From: Deltaproteobacteria bacterium
Lineage (GTDB): Bacteria; Bdellovibrionota; FAC87; UBA2466
Assembly: GCA_900299195.1 (NCBI GenBank)
Contig: OMIX01000083.1
Location: 1-63,397 of the forward strand
Direction of reading: 5' to 3'
Length of the DNA: 63,397 nucleotides
In this document: positions 27,359 to 35,668 of the stretch, in pieces
Position numbering within the stretch: position 1 is the first letter of the stretch
Layout of the letters: each line of letters begins with the position of its first letter
Program-made: the position numbers and the translations under genes
The notes under the pieces: model-generated
What the model was told of the DNA's origin: nothing
Seen by the model: the letters and a program-made list of their open reading frames with translations, nothing else
The model's database searches: none

Positions 27359-27470
27359 ATAGACCCGACCCTAGAAATTTTCCAATGATATCTTTTAGAC
27401 GCCCGTCAATTTCTTGGACAGTTTTTAGGGGGTGTAGTCTTAAAGTATGCGGGGAATTGTGAATTTGGGG

Positions 27471-27486
27471 TGGCACGGGGGGTGCA
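27471..27486 (+). promoter_or_regulatory. Sigma-54 (-24/-12) promoter
   Basis: TGGCACG at 27471-27477 and GTGCA at 27482-27486 place GG and GC exactly ten bases apart, as in the consensus TGGCACG-N4-TTGCA, with one mismatch. The next ATG with a ribosome-binding site is about 40 bases downstream (27527). rpoN is encoded in the same window. Confidence 0.7.
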
Positions 27487-27526
27487 ACTCTTAGAATACA
27501 AACAGTGTCTAACCGTGAGGCCTTTT

Positions 27527-29161
27527 ATGAGATTGAATCGCGCTTTTTCTTGTTTTAATTGCTTAGCCTTTACACATAAGGTTTGGCTATTTGTGGTGTT
27601 TACCTTGGTTGGTAATTTCTCGAATCTTCATGGAAACACTACTACTTTCAACCATAAATATCCTAACGAGAACAAAGCGCCACAAATTCTTGGAAAACCA
27701 TTGAGAAACTTGGTCTCCCCTCATTTTAATCCGGTTGATCCACAAGATATTCACAAAAGTGTTGCCCAGGGAAAACATGATTTAGAACTTGCTGAGCAGG
27801 GCAAAAAATTAAATGATGAAGTTTTAGAAAGATATAACAAAGAACTTGATGATGAACAGAATAAAAACGACAGAAAACGTAAAGCGCTCGATGCAAAATA
27901 TACAGATAAGGACGATTCTACCTACAGAAAAGAGCTGGAAGAAATTACCAACAAAGACCGAGAAATTGCCCAAGCCAGAGAAACTGTTAAAAAAGAACAA
28001 CAGGAAAATAATCTTTTGGGTGGCCAAATTGAAAAACAAAGGGGAATTTTAGACAGAAATGAAAAAGCTCAAAGAGATCTAATGAATTTAGAAGAGAAAC
28101 AACGACAAGCCAGTTCTGAGGGAAAAACAGAACATGCGAATGATTTGAAAAATGCTGCAGACACGCTCAAGCAAAGTTGGTCGAAAGAAAATGAAGCAAG
28201 GAACGGTAGTCACGATGACGCGGATTACAAAACTCAGATAACCGATCAGGTTTCTAAAGCTGCATCAGATACGGCCAATCTTGGAAAACCATGGACGCCC
28301 GGAGAGAGCTTCCCAGTAGACTCTGCTACCGCAGGCAAGCCAACTACCACTGATCCCGCACCGCCCTCATCACCCAGTACTTCACCAGCGACAGATGTAT
28401 TTCGTCCAATCACCGATGCTGAACTCGCCCGAAAGCCCGGCGAGTCCAATGCTGAATACAAGAGCCGATTAACTGAACTTGCAGCTGGAAATGAAGGGCT
28501 GGATATTAATAAAGTTCAGGCTATCCTGAATAACCCTGAATTGACCAAACCGGAATTGCCCCATAATAACTGGCAGCACAATGCATCCGGGAATGGCCAG
28601 TTTCAAAATCGAGAGGGAACTTTTGATCACCCGAATCCTCAGGCCTATCAGAAAGCCATTGAAAGTTACCGAAAAAATCCAAATCAAGCGAATTACAATG
28701 AGCTGATGAATCAAGTGAGAGATTTACGGCAATTGGGATCCGACGGGACAACATGGAACACTTGGAGAGGCGGCGGCCAATTAGCTGACGGAAGTTTTCA
28801 ACATATGTTTGGTAACGGGAGTAATACAAACTCCGTTTGGAGTAGCCGAACGGGTTCCAATAATTCTCCATCGTTAGCACTCTACGATCCCAAGGTGCAT
28901 TCCGGATTTCAAAATCCACAGTCCGGATTTAATAATTTTTACTCACCGACCGGTCAGACATTTCAGGCAGGAAAGTATGTTGGTCAAAGTGCTAATTCAC
29001 TTACCGGCAGCTACGCACATCCTGTTTCCGGACGAACAACGACTGTATTGACCCCTACTGGACAAAAAGTCGTAAGGACAGGAGCTTCGGTCGTAGCAGC
29101 TGCGACTCCTGTTGGTTGGTTTGGCGGTCTCTCCAGTTGGTGGTCGACACTTTTTAAATAG
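27527..29161 (+). CDS. Large secreted coiled-coil, Asn/Gln-rich protein of unknown function
   Basis: The 544-residue protein starts at an ATG with GTGAGG upstream. It has a hydrophobic signal segment (residues about 15-35), then a highly charged coiled-coil region (about 85-250, full of Glu/Lys/Gln heptad-like stretches). A Pro/Ser/Thr linker (about 270-295) and an Asn/Gly/Ser-rich C-terminal half end in a hydrophobic, Trp-containing tail (VGWFGGLSSWWSTLFK). Composition differs from its neighbours. It sits between inverted 37-bp repeats behind a sigma-54-type promoter. A secreted or surface effector is possible; nothing specific is recognised. Confidence 0.65.
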   Translation: MRLNRAFSCFNCLAFTHKVWLFVVFTLVGNFSNLHGNTTTFNHKYPNENKAPQILGKPLRNLVSPHFNPVDPQDIHKSVAQGKHDLELAEQGKKLNDEVLERYNKELDDEQNKNDRKRKALDAKYTDKDDSTYRKELEEITNKDREIAQARETVKKEQQENNLLGGQIEKQRGILDRNEKAQRDLMNLEEKQRQASSEGKTEHANDLKNAADTLKQSWSKENEARNGSHDDADYKTQITDQVSKAASDTANLGKPWTPGESFPVDSATAGKPTTTDPAPPSSPSTSPATDVFRPITDAELARKPGESNAEYKSRLTELAAGNEGLDINKVQAILNNPELTKPELPHNNWQHNASGNGQFQNREGTFDHPNPQAYQKAIESYRKNPNQANYNELMNQVRDLRQLGSDGTTWNTWRGGGQLADGSFQHMFGNGSNTNSVWSSRTGSNNSPSLALYDPKVHSGFQNPQSGFNNFYSPTGQTFQAGKYVGQSANSLTGSYAHPVSGRTTTVLTPTGQKVVRTGASVVAAATPVGWFGGLSSWWSTLFK

Positions 29162-29173
29162 AGTAGATAAAAA

Positions 29174-29210
29174 GTGTCAATCTCCCATCAAGCTTAAACA
29201 GTAGCGGTCA
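29174..29210 (-). repeat. 37-bp repeat copy B (inverted)
   Basis: This is the reverse complement of copy A with one substitution (TCAATCTCCC for TCAGTCTCCC). With copy A it brackets the secreted coiled-coil gene as a pair of inverted repeats; the match even continues for some bases outside (AAAAAGTGTCA). Confidence 0.9.
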
Positions 29211-29257
29211 CCCCAGAGCTATGCCGAGCCTTAATGGCAAAACAAGAGAAAAAACAA

Positions 29258-30379
29258 TCATGGGAATCCTATACCCTCCCAGTTAATTGAATAGCTCACA
29301 GATCTCCCACCGCCAGGATTTCTTTTTAAAATCCCTCTCGTTTCCAAATCGTGAAGATCGCGCTTTGCAGTTTCAGGGCTGATTTTGTTCAGGCCCACGT
29401 ATTTTCGATTCGTCATACCGCCTTGGAGGCCATCGGGACCTGCTTCCAGCATTCGGTTAACCGCCTTTAATTGCCGTTCATTCAGCGCAGATTGGCTATT
29501 CTCTTTCCAAAACTTTGCAATAGAGAGCGCGGTATTGATTGTTTCTTCCGAACTATGAACGGCTCGGATAAAAAGGCCCAAGAACCAAGAAAGCCAATCT
29601 GTGATATCAAGTGTGCCTTTTTGGCAGCTCTCTAAAGTATCGTAATAGTCATTACGTTCAGCATTTATTTGGGAAGAGAGGCTATAAAGCCTTCGCCCAG
29701 TTTGTTCGTCTTGTGCAAGAGCCATATCAGTCAGCGCACGCGCAAGTCTTCCATTTCCGTCTTCAAAGGGATGAATAGTAACGAACCAAAAGTGTGCGAT
29801 ACCCGCACGTAATAATCCGTCAATTCCAGGAGGTGAGTTCCACCACTTCAAAAATGCTTTCATTTCTCGTTTAAGTTCTTTTGAGGGAGGTGCTTCAAAG
29901 TGGACTTTTCTCTTTCCTTCAGGCCCTGATACCACTTGCATGGGTTCTTCGGACTTTCTCCAGTTCCCAACGATAATTTTTTGGAAGCCGGAATAGCCTG
30001 TGGGAAATAGGGCTGCATGCCAGCCAAAAAGACGTTTTTCATTTAAAGCAACGGAGTGCTTCGAGGTTGCATCGGTTAAGATGGCAACTAAGCCATCAAT
30101 GGCTCTTTCGGTTTTAGGAAGACCGGCCGTGAGGAGACCTAGGCGTTTTGCGACTGAAGAACGTATGGTATTGCGGTCGAGTTTTTCCCCTTCGATAGCG
30201 GAAGTGGTAAAAGCCTCTTCCACAAGAATTTTCGCCTGTTCTTCAAGGCCAATGAAATCAGCTTGCGCAATGATTTTTCCTTGAGCTTTTCTAGCTTCTC
30301 CAAGTAACCCAAGAAGGGCAGAGCTATCCCACTTTAAATCGGGCCACCCCTCTTTTTGCCAAAGATACTTTTGACCCAT
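29258..30379 (-). CDS. Fic-domain AMPylase-type protein with N-terminal inhibitory helix and C-terminal winged helix
   Basis: The Fic motif HPFEDGNGR (His203-Arg211) is intact, so nucleotidyl transfer from ATP to a protein hydroxyl is likely. The N-terminal domain (DUF4172-like) contains TSAIEG at 59-64, the [S/T]xxxE[G/N] inhibitory motif with Glu63, so activity should be autoinhibited. Residues about 310-373 form a winged-helix-like end (ISPETAKRDLHDLETRGILKR). AGGAGG precedes the ATG. Two GGTCA/TGACC inverted repeats upstream suggest autoregulation by the C-terminal domain. The target protein is unknown. Confidence 0.92.
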   Translation of the reverse strand: MGQKYLWQKEGWPDLKWDSSALLGLLGEARKAQGKIIAQADFIGLEEQAKILVEEAFTTSAIEGEKLDRNTIRSSVAKRLGLLTAGLPKTERAIDGLVAILTDATSKHSVALNEKRLFGWHAALFPTGYSGFQKIIVGNWRKSEEPMQVVSGPEGKRKVHFEAPPSKELKREMKAFLKWWNSPPGIDGLLRAGIAHFWFVTIHPFEDGNGRLARALTDMALAQDEQTGRRLYSLSSQINAERNDYYDTLESCQKGTLDITDWLSWFLGLFIRAVHSSEETINTALSIAKFWKENSQSALNERQLKAVNRMLEAGPDGLQGGMTNRKYVGLNKISPETAKRDLHDLETRGILKRNPGGGRSVSYSINWEGIGFP

Positions 30380-30394
30380 TTAAGCCTCCTATTT

Positions 30395-30447
30395 AGGTCA
30401 ACCTGTGACCCGTTTATATAGATTATTCAGGTCATAATATGACCTGA
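30395..30447 (-). promoter_or_regulatory. Operator pair upstream of the fic gene
   Basis: A 21-bp perfect palindrome (arms TCAGGTCATA / TATGACCTGA, 30427-30447) and a weaker repeat AGGTCA...TGACC (30395-30410) share GGTCA half-sites, 16-70 bases upstream of the fic start. The likely ligand is the protein's own winged-helix domain, by inference. Confidence 0.65.
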
Positions 30448-30495
30448 TTATAGCACTGATTCGGGGTAGATCAATGATCGAGTGTCTATGATCGA

Positions 30496-30532
30496 GTGTC
30501 AGTCTCCCATCAAGCTTAAACAGTAGCGGTCA
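30496..30532 (-). repeat. 37-bp repeat copy C
   Basis: A perfect inverted copy of repeat A. Its last three bases (TCA) are the stop codon of a minus-strand remnant of the ketol-acid reductoisomerase 3' end. A 14-bp tandem repeat (ATGATCGAGTGTCW) touches its left side. Confidence 0.9.
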
Positions 30533-30571
30533 TAGCGGAAGATCCTGATAGGTCTTTTCGAAAAGAGGCTG
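30530..30571 (-). pseudogene. Duplicated 3' end of the ketol-acid reductoisomerase gene
   Basis: Read on the minus strand the bases encode PLFEKTYQDLPL and a TGA stop. The intact gene at 31674 ends [12 protein letters not shown] plus TGA. Both are followed directly by a copy of the 37-bp repeat. Upstream of the last dozen codons the similarity fades. It is a recombination scar, not a gene. Confidence 0.75.
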
Positions 30572-30621
30572 GGCAATCCCCTTAGCTGGGAGCCAGCTAT
30601 CTATGACTGGTGGAATAACTA

Positions 30622-30658
30622 GTATCACTCTCCCCTCACTCTTAAAAATTAGTGCTCA
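30622..30658 (-). repeat. Diverged 37-bp repeat copy F
   Basis: The same length and register as copy C, with 28 of 37 positions identical by hand alignment. It lies 10 bases past the stop of the SGNH hydrolase gene. Confidence 0.7.
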
Positions 30659-30667
30659 GGAAAGAGT

Positions 30668-31639
30668 TTAGCGTGGGTCTTGAAGGGCTTGATCCGAGGG
30701 ACAAAGGTGTACCATGTCTTGATTGAGTTTTGTTTTCTGCAGAATACCGATTAAAACCTCAGATACTAATTGATGGAGTTGAGCCGAAGGGTGAGCATCC
30801 ATACAGCTAGCTACCCTTTCTCTTGGCGAGAGTTTTTCTACCAAAGGAGTCACATCTACAAAAATATCATTTTTTGCACACGTTTCATTAAAATAATTCC
30901 GTATTATTTTTATGTATTCGGCACTTCGAGCAGTTATCTGGTCATTATCTAAAAATGGAAAAACAAGAAATACCAAATTAGCTTTTTGTTTTCGAATGTC
31001 CGTATGAAGTTTTTTTAAATCAGCTAAGTGCAGAGCTAGAAGATTTTTATCACGATAAGCATGGTACAAAGCTTCAAAATAAGCTCCTCCTAATTCTCTC
31101 GAGAAAAGTAAATTATCTAGAAAATTAATTCCTTCGCTCCGAACACGCAGTCTTGCCGGAAGCCGGTGGTCAACTTTTGGCATAGTCATACGGCTCTGGA
31201 TATCATTTCCCAAATACTGATGAATTACGGTCCTAAGTTCAGGTTTAAAGGCAGTTAAATATCTGGACAAAGTTTTAGCTTCTTGTTCAGTGCTAGCGCC
31301 GAGCTTTCCCAAATTAACAAACTGATACGGCGTGGGGTTAGCACTGCGGGACAGAAAATAAAAAGTTTCATCAAATTTAACTCCGTAACCCGCTGTAAAG
31401 GAATCGCCCAAAAAAACAACTTGGGGTGTTTTTTTAACCTCTCCAACCTCAAAATCACGAAAGCCAATACGATTAATGGGATGCCAATTTTTTTTACGCC
31501 AACGTCGGTCAGTTAGCCCAAGCTGAGCTCCCGAAGAAAAAGTAGCGCACCTAGCAAAAATCTCCAAACTTATCCAAGTAAGTGCCAGGGAAATAGTACC
31601 CACAGTTAAAATCATGATGATGTTTTTTCTTAATAACAA
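30668..31639 (-). CDS. Membrane-anchored SGNH-fold hydrolase
   Basis: An N-terminal hydrophobic segment (residues about 9-30) anchors or exports the protein. The SGNH blocks are visible: FLGDSFTAGYGV with the nucleophile Ser, NLGKLGAS, YLGNDI with Asn, and CMDAHPSA with the Asp/His pair near the C-terminus. Such proteins add or remove acyl groups on glycans or lipids; the substrate is unknown. The TTG at 31639 gives a basic N-terminus; ATG at 31615 is an alternative. It is flanked by diverged 37-bp repeats (copies F and G), as if it were a cassette. Confidence 0.78.
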   Translation of the reverse strand: MLLRKNIIMILTVGTISLALTWISLEIFARCATFSSGAQLGLTDRRWRKKNWHPINRIGFRDFEVGEVKKTPQVVFLGDSFTAGYGVKFDETFYFLSRSANPTPYQFVNLGKLGASTEQEAKTLSRYLTAFKPELRTVIHQYLGNDIQSRMTMPKVDHRLPARLRVRSEGINFLDNLLFSRELGGAYFEALYHAYRDKNLLALHLADLKKLHTDIRKQKANLVFLVFPFLDNDQITARSAEYIKIIRNYFNETCAKNDIFVDVTPLVEKLSPRERVASCMDAHPSAQLHQLVSEVLIGILQKTKLNQDMVHLCPSDQALQDPR

Positions 31640-31676
31640 CTATCATTCTCCCAGTCAGTTTTAACCCCATCGTTCA
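31640..31676 (-). repeat. Diverged 37-bp repeat copy G
   Basis: 24 of 37 positions match copy C by hand alignment. It overlaps the TGA stop codon of the reductoisomerase gene, exactly as copy C overlaps the stop of the duplicated fragment. Confidence 0.6.
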
Positions 31677-32624
31677 TAAAGGGAGGTCTCGATAAGTTTT
31701 TTCGAGAAGAGAAGACTTCAAACGCTTTCGTTCTTCTAAAAGAGCAACTTCTCCGTTGGCGACTTCTTTCTTCCAACTCTCAGCAAATTTTCCTGATTGG
31801 ATCTCGCTTAGAATTTTTTTCATTTCCGTTTTGGTTTGTGCACTCACTATCCGATGGCCCCGAGTTAACCCGCCATAAAAAGCAGTGGGACTGATTCGCT
31901 GGGTAAGTTCATGAGGCCCGTACTTCATCCACAATTCAATAATCGTTTTGGCCTCATAACAGCACTCTAGGAAAGCCATCTTCGGATCAAACCCTGCCTC
32001 AACCAAAGTTTCAAAGGCCGACTCCATCAACTGAGGCAGCCCCCCACAAAGCACCGTTTGCTCTCCAAACAGATCGCACTCCGTCTCTTCTTGAAAAGTG
32101 GTCTTAAGTAGCACATGGCTCGTTAAGCCAATCGCTTTGGCGTAACTTTGAACTAAAGTTTCAAACGCCGCCTCTTCGCGATCTAAGGCATAAACTCCGG
32201 GCAAGCCGCTGCCTCTTTCAAAAGCATCTCTTAAAACTGCCCCTGCCCCTTTCGACCCCACCAAAAAATATCGGCACGATTCGAGCGGCTCAATCCACTT
32301 GAAGTGGTAACAAAATCCATGGGCAAAACCCACAGATTGCCCAGGCTTTAAAAACTTTTGGGTCTGCTCGTAAATTTGAGGAATCGTCTGATCTGGGAAA
32401 AGATACATGACAATGTCGGAACTTTTCACCGCTTCTTCGAAAGACTGGATTGTAAAACCATCTTTCTCAGCTAACCTTGCGCCATTGCCAGGCCTTGCCC
32501 CTATTCGCACCTGAACCCCAGAATCTCTTAAATTAAGCGCTTGAGCCCGCCCCTGATTCCCATAGCCCAGTATGGCAACCGTTTTAGCTCGAATGGGCTC
32601 TAAGGATATGCTGTTAAGATCCAT
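31674..32624 (-). CDS. Atypical class I ketol-acid reductoisomerase
   Basis: The N-terminal Rossmann domain has [17 protein letters not shown] (GxGxxG near residue 20), and FAHG holds His102. The C-terminal knotted domain keeps the metal ligands Asp184 and Glu188 in TECDLFGEQ and Glu220/Glu224 in FLECCYEAK, plus Ser245 in ISPTAFYG. The usual KGPGHTVRREY is replaced by [11 protein letters not shown]. Canonical IlvC makes dihydroxy acids for valine and isoleucine; this one, alone without ilvBN or ilvD, may act on another substrate. It is divergent from uvrB with 22 bases between starts. Confidence 0.8.
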   Translation of the reverse strand: MDLNSISLEPIRAKTVAILGYGNQGRAQALNLRDSGVQVRIGARPGNGARLAEKDGFTIQSFEEAVKSSDIVMYLFPDQTIPQIYEQTQKFLKPGQSVGFAHGFCYHFKWIEPLESCRYFLVGSKGAGAVLRDAFERGSGLPGVYALDREEAAFETLVQSYAKAIGLTSHVLLKTTFQEETECDLFGEQTVLCGGLPQLMESAFETLVEAGFDPKMAFLECCYEAKTIIELWMKYGPHELTQRISPTAFYGGLTRGHRIVSAQTKTEMKKILSEIQSGKFAESWKKEVANGEVALLEERKRLKSSLLEKTYRDLPL

Positions 32625-32646
32625 AGCTTTCGGTATACTCCAGCTT

Positions 32647-34650
32647 ATGAAGGAATTTAAACTGAAAAGTCAGTTTGAGCCTCGGGGCGACCAACCCCAG
32701 GCCATTGAAGCCTTAGTGAAGGCTATTCAGGCTAAACGCCGAGATAACGTCCTTTTGGGCGTCACTGGGAGCGGAAAAACCTTCACAATGGCCAATGTGA
32801 TCCACCGACTTCAACGCCCAGCTCTAGTCCTAGCTCCCAACAAAACCCTAGCTGCCCAGCTCTACTCTGAGTTTAAAGAACTCTTTCCTGAAAATGCCGT
32901 AGAGTATTTTGTGAGCTATTACGACTACTATCAGCCTGAAGCTTACATTCCTTCCTCGGATACCTATATCGAAAAAGACTCGGCCATTAATGACCAAATC
33001 GACCAACTTCGCCACTCCGCCACTCGAAGTTTATTGTCACGCAAAGATGTGCTGATTGTGGCTAGTGTCTCTTGTATTTACGGTCTGGGCTCTCCGGAAT
33101 GCTACCAAGAAATGGTGATTGATCTTAAAGCCGGAGCTGAATACCGCCGAGATGAATTTTTATTTCACTTGGTTGAAACTCAGTACCAACGAAACGACTA
33201 TGATTTTCATCGAGGCACGTTTAGGGTGAGAGGGGATGTCATTGAAGTATTCCCTGCCTTTGAAGAATCCTGCGCCTATCGGGTTCAGTTTTGGGGAGAT
33301 GAAATTGAAAAAATTGCTAAAGTCGATCCCATCACCGGAACGACGATTGAAGAGGTTCCAGAACTGAAAATTTTCCCAGGAAGCCATTATGTGACTCCTC
33401 AAGATCAACTCAAGCGTTCGATCAAATCCATTCAAGAAGAACTTCGAGAACGTCTTGAAGAACTTAAGAAACTCAACAAACTCGTAGAAGCTCAAAGACT
33501 GGAAAGCCGCACTTACTATGACATCGAAATGCTGGAAGAGATGGGCTACTGCAATGGGATCGAAAACTATAGCCGGCATCTCACCGGAAGAAAGCCGGGC
33601 GAACCGCCTCCTACACTTTTAGAGTATTTTCCGGAAGATTTTTTACTTTTTGTCGACGAAAGCCATGTGACCGTTCCACAAGTGGGCGGAATGTATCGAG
33701 GCGATAGAGCTAGAAAAATGACTTTAGTCGAGCACGGCTTTCGCCTGCCTTCAGCTTTAGACAATCGGCCTTTAAATTTCTCGGAGTTTGAATCACTCAT
33801 CGAGCAAGCAGTGTATGTTTCTGCCACGCCTGGAAAATACGAAATGGAAAAATCTCGTGGCGTGGTGGTTGAACAAATCATTCGTCCTACAGGTCTCACC
33901 GACCCTGAAGTGATCATGCGCCCTGCTCGAGGAGCCGTCGACGACCTCTACGGTGAAATTAGAAAACGGGTTGAAAAAAAACAAAGAGTCTTAGTCACTA
34001 CGCTCACCAAACGGATGGCGGAAGACCTCACCGAATACTATCAAAAGTTGGGATTAAAAATTCAATACCTTCACTCAGACATTGACGCCATTGAACGAGT
34101 AGAAATCATTCGTCAGCTTCGGATGGGAACTTTCGATGTGCTCGTAGGAATTAACTTATTAAGAGAAGGGTTAGATATCCCCGAATGTTCTCTGGTAGCC
34201 ATTCTTGATGCCGACAAAGAGGGTTTCTTAAGAAGCCAAACCTCTCTTATTCAAACCATTGGTCGTGCCGCTAGGAATGTCGATGGAACCGTTTTACTTT
34301 ATGCCGATGTAGTCACCAAATCGATCGATTTTGCTTTAAAAGAAACCGAACGACGCAAAAAATTACAGCTTGATTACAACCAGGCCCACGGCATCACTCC
34401 GCAATCTGTGAAGAAGAACATTCAAAATTCGCTCTATCAAACGGAAAATAGCGATTACTTTGAAATTAAACTCCCCGAGAAGCGCGGAAGTATTGTCATG
34501 GATGAAAAGGCAATTCCCAAAGAGCTTGAGAAACTTGAAAAGATGATGAAAAAAGCAGCCAAAGATCTCGAATTTGAAAAAGCGGCCGAACTTCGAGACC
34601 GCATTGTGCTTTTAAAGAAGAAGCAAATGGGGCTCTCGATAGTAGCTTAA
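32647..34650 (+). CDS. uvrB: Excinuclease ABC subunit B
   Basis: UvrB is the damage-verifying helicase of nucleotide excision repair. Walker A GVTGSGKT is at residues 38-45. The beta-hairpin [12 protein letters not shown], the DESH box ([11 protein letters not shown]), motif VI (QTIGRAARN) and the C-terminal UVR motif ([18 protein letters not shown]) are all present. Length 668 aa is normal. The ATG at 32647 is chosen by homology ([20 protein letters not shown]); longer in-frame starts overlap the divergent gene. Confidence 0.97.
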   Translation: MKEFKLKSQFEPRGDQPQAIEALVKAIQAKRRDNVLLGVTGSGKTFTMANVIHRLQRPALVLAPNKTLAAQLYSEFKELFPENAVEYFVSYYDYYQPEAYIPSSDTYIEKDSAINDQIDQLRHSATRSLLSRKDVLIVASVSCIYGLGSPECYQEMVIDLKAGAEYRRDEFLFHLVETQYQRNDYDFHRGTFRVRGDVIEVFPAFEESCAYRVQFWGDEIEKIAKVDPITGTTIEEVPELKIFPGSHYVTPQDQLKRSIKSIQEELRERLEELKKLNKLVEAQRLESRTYYDIEMLEEMGYCNGIENYSRHLTGRKPGEPPPTLLEYFPEDFLLFVDESHVTVPQVGGMYRGDRARKMTLVEHGFRLPSALDNRPLNFSEFESLIEQAVYVSATPGKYEMEKSRGVVVEQIIRPTGLTDPEVIMRPARGAVDDLYGEIRKRVEKKQRVLVTTLTKRMAEDLTEYYQKLGLKIQYLHSDIDAIERVEIIRQLRMGTFDVLVGINLLREGLDIPECSLVAILDADKEGFLRSQTSLIQTIGRAARNVDGTVLLYADVVTKSIDFALKETERRKKLQLDYNQAHGITPQSVKKNIQNSLYQTENSDYFEIKLPEKRGSIVMDEKAIPKELEKLEKMMKKAAKDLEFEKAAELRDRIVLLKKKQMGLSIVA

Positions 34651-34655
34651 ACAAA

Positions 34656-35558
34656 TTAGGGTTCACAATACTCTACTCCACATTCCCCCATCACACTTTC
34701 ACAAAACACTTTTCCCTGGGGGGTTACAGTCAATCTAACCGCCCCGTGATAATCGGTGCGTAGCAAATTAACCCCCAAAGCTCGATAACGACTTAAAATT
34801 TCTTTTCTGGGATGGCCATAAGTATTTCCCGCTCCTACACTCACCACTGCCCATTGGGGCTTTGTTTCACGAAGAAAGTCCCAACTGGACGAAGTCACAC
34901 TTCCATGGTGAGCCACTTTTAAAACATGGGCTTTACCCAGCGATAAATGGATCAGTTCGTGCTCGGCTTCTTTTTCAATGTCCCCTGTAAATAAAATATG
35001 GCACTTTCCAAATCTAAGATAGGCCACCAAAGCCTGATCATTTCTTTGGCGAGGATTTCCTCGTAAAGGAATCACTTGCAGTTCAACTCCCGAAATTTCT
35101 TGAGTGAGCGGTTGATTAAGCCAATCTAGCTTTGTGTTTTTGAACTGAAATCGGTTCACGATCTCTTCCAAAAGAGGGCGTCTGGGAAAACGGCTCCACT
35201 CGTGATGCAGCCATAATTTTTTTACGGTAAACCATTCTGCAATACCTAGAAGACCACGGGCATGATCATTATCGGGATGGCTCAACAACAAATAATCTAA
35301 AGTTAAAACACCCAAACGGGTCAATTCTGGAAAAAGGATTTTCAAACCCATGTTGTTTGTTTTCCAGCCCCCACCGCCATCGATTAATAAGGTCTTTCCG
35401 TAAGGGAATTGAATAAGCGCAGAATCCCCCTGGCCAACATCAAAAAAAGTGACGGTGAGATTAGGATTGGCAAAGCGAAAATAAAGCCTTCGAGTCACCA
35501 AAATTCCGATGAGCCCCAAAACCAGGAAAGCTTTCTTTTTAAACAATCTATTCGCCAT
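34656..35558 (-). CDS. ComEC-type metallo-beta-lactamase domain protein (standalone)
   Basis: One N-terminal hydrophobic segment is followed by the periplasmic metallo-beta-lactamase domain that normally forms the C-terminus of the DNA-uptake channel ComEC: TFFDVGQGDSALIQFPYGKTLLIDGGG, LLLSHPDNDHARGL, ILFTGDIEKEAE, VLKVAHHGS. The 300-residue protein lacks the multi-helix competence domain. It might degrade the non-transforming strand with a separate channel, or be a nuclease of another role. A TAG stop lies just upstream in frame, so it is not simply a mis-set start. Confidence 0.82.
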   Translation of the reverse strand: MANRLFKKKAFLVLGLIGILVTRRLYFRFANPNLTVTFFDVGQGDSALIQFPYGKTLLIDGGGGWKTNNMGLKILFPELTRLGVLTLDYLLLSHPDNDHARGLLGIAEWFTVKKLWLHHEWSRFPRRPLLEEIVNRFQFKNTKLDWLNQPLTQEISGVELQVIPLRGNPRQRNDQALVAYLRFGKCHILFTGDIEKEAEHELIHLSLGKAHVLKVAHHGSVTSSSWDFLRETKPQWAVVSVGAGNTYGHPRKEILSRYRALGVNLLRTDYHGAVRLTVTPQGKVFCESVMGECGVEYCEP

Positions 35559-35668
35559 CCAGCCACGCTAAGCAAATGATATTCCAAAGAAAGTTGTTCC
35601 CCCAAAAAATCGGGAAGCCCCTGAGGAAGTATTTGTATTTTATGACGCAAGGTGATTAAATGCGCGCC

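Noticed and set aside
27273-29210. A complete insertion sequence between inverted copies A and B
   Set aside because: The gene between them has a signal peptide, coiled coil and no DDE, HUH or serine/tyrosine recombinase motif, so it is not a transposase.
27273-30532. Integron attC sites or a CRISPR array
   Set aside because: The repeats lack attC core pairs (RYYYAAC/GTTRRRY) and are not regularly spaced with unique spacers; no integrase or cas gene is visible.
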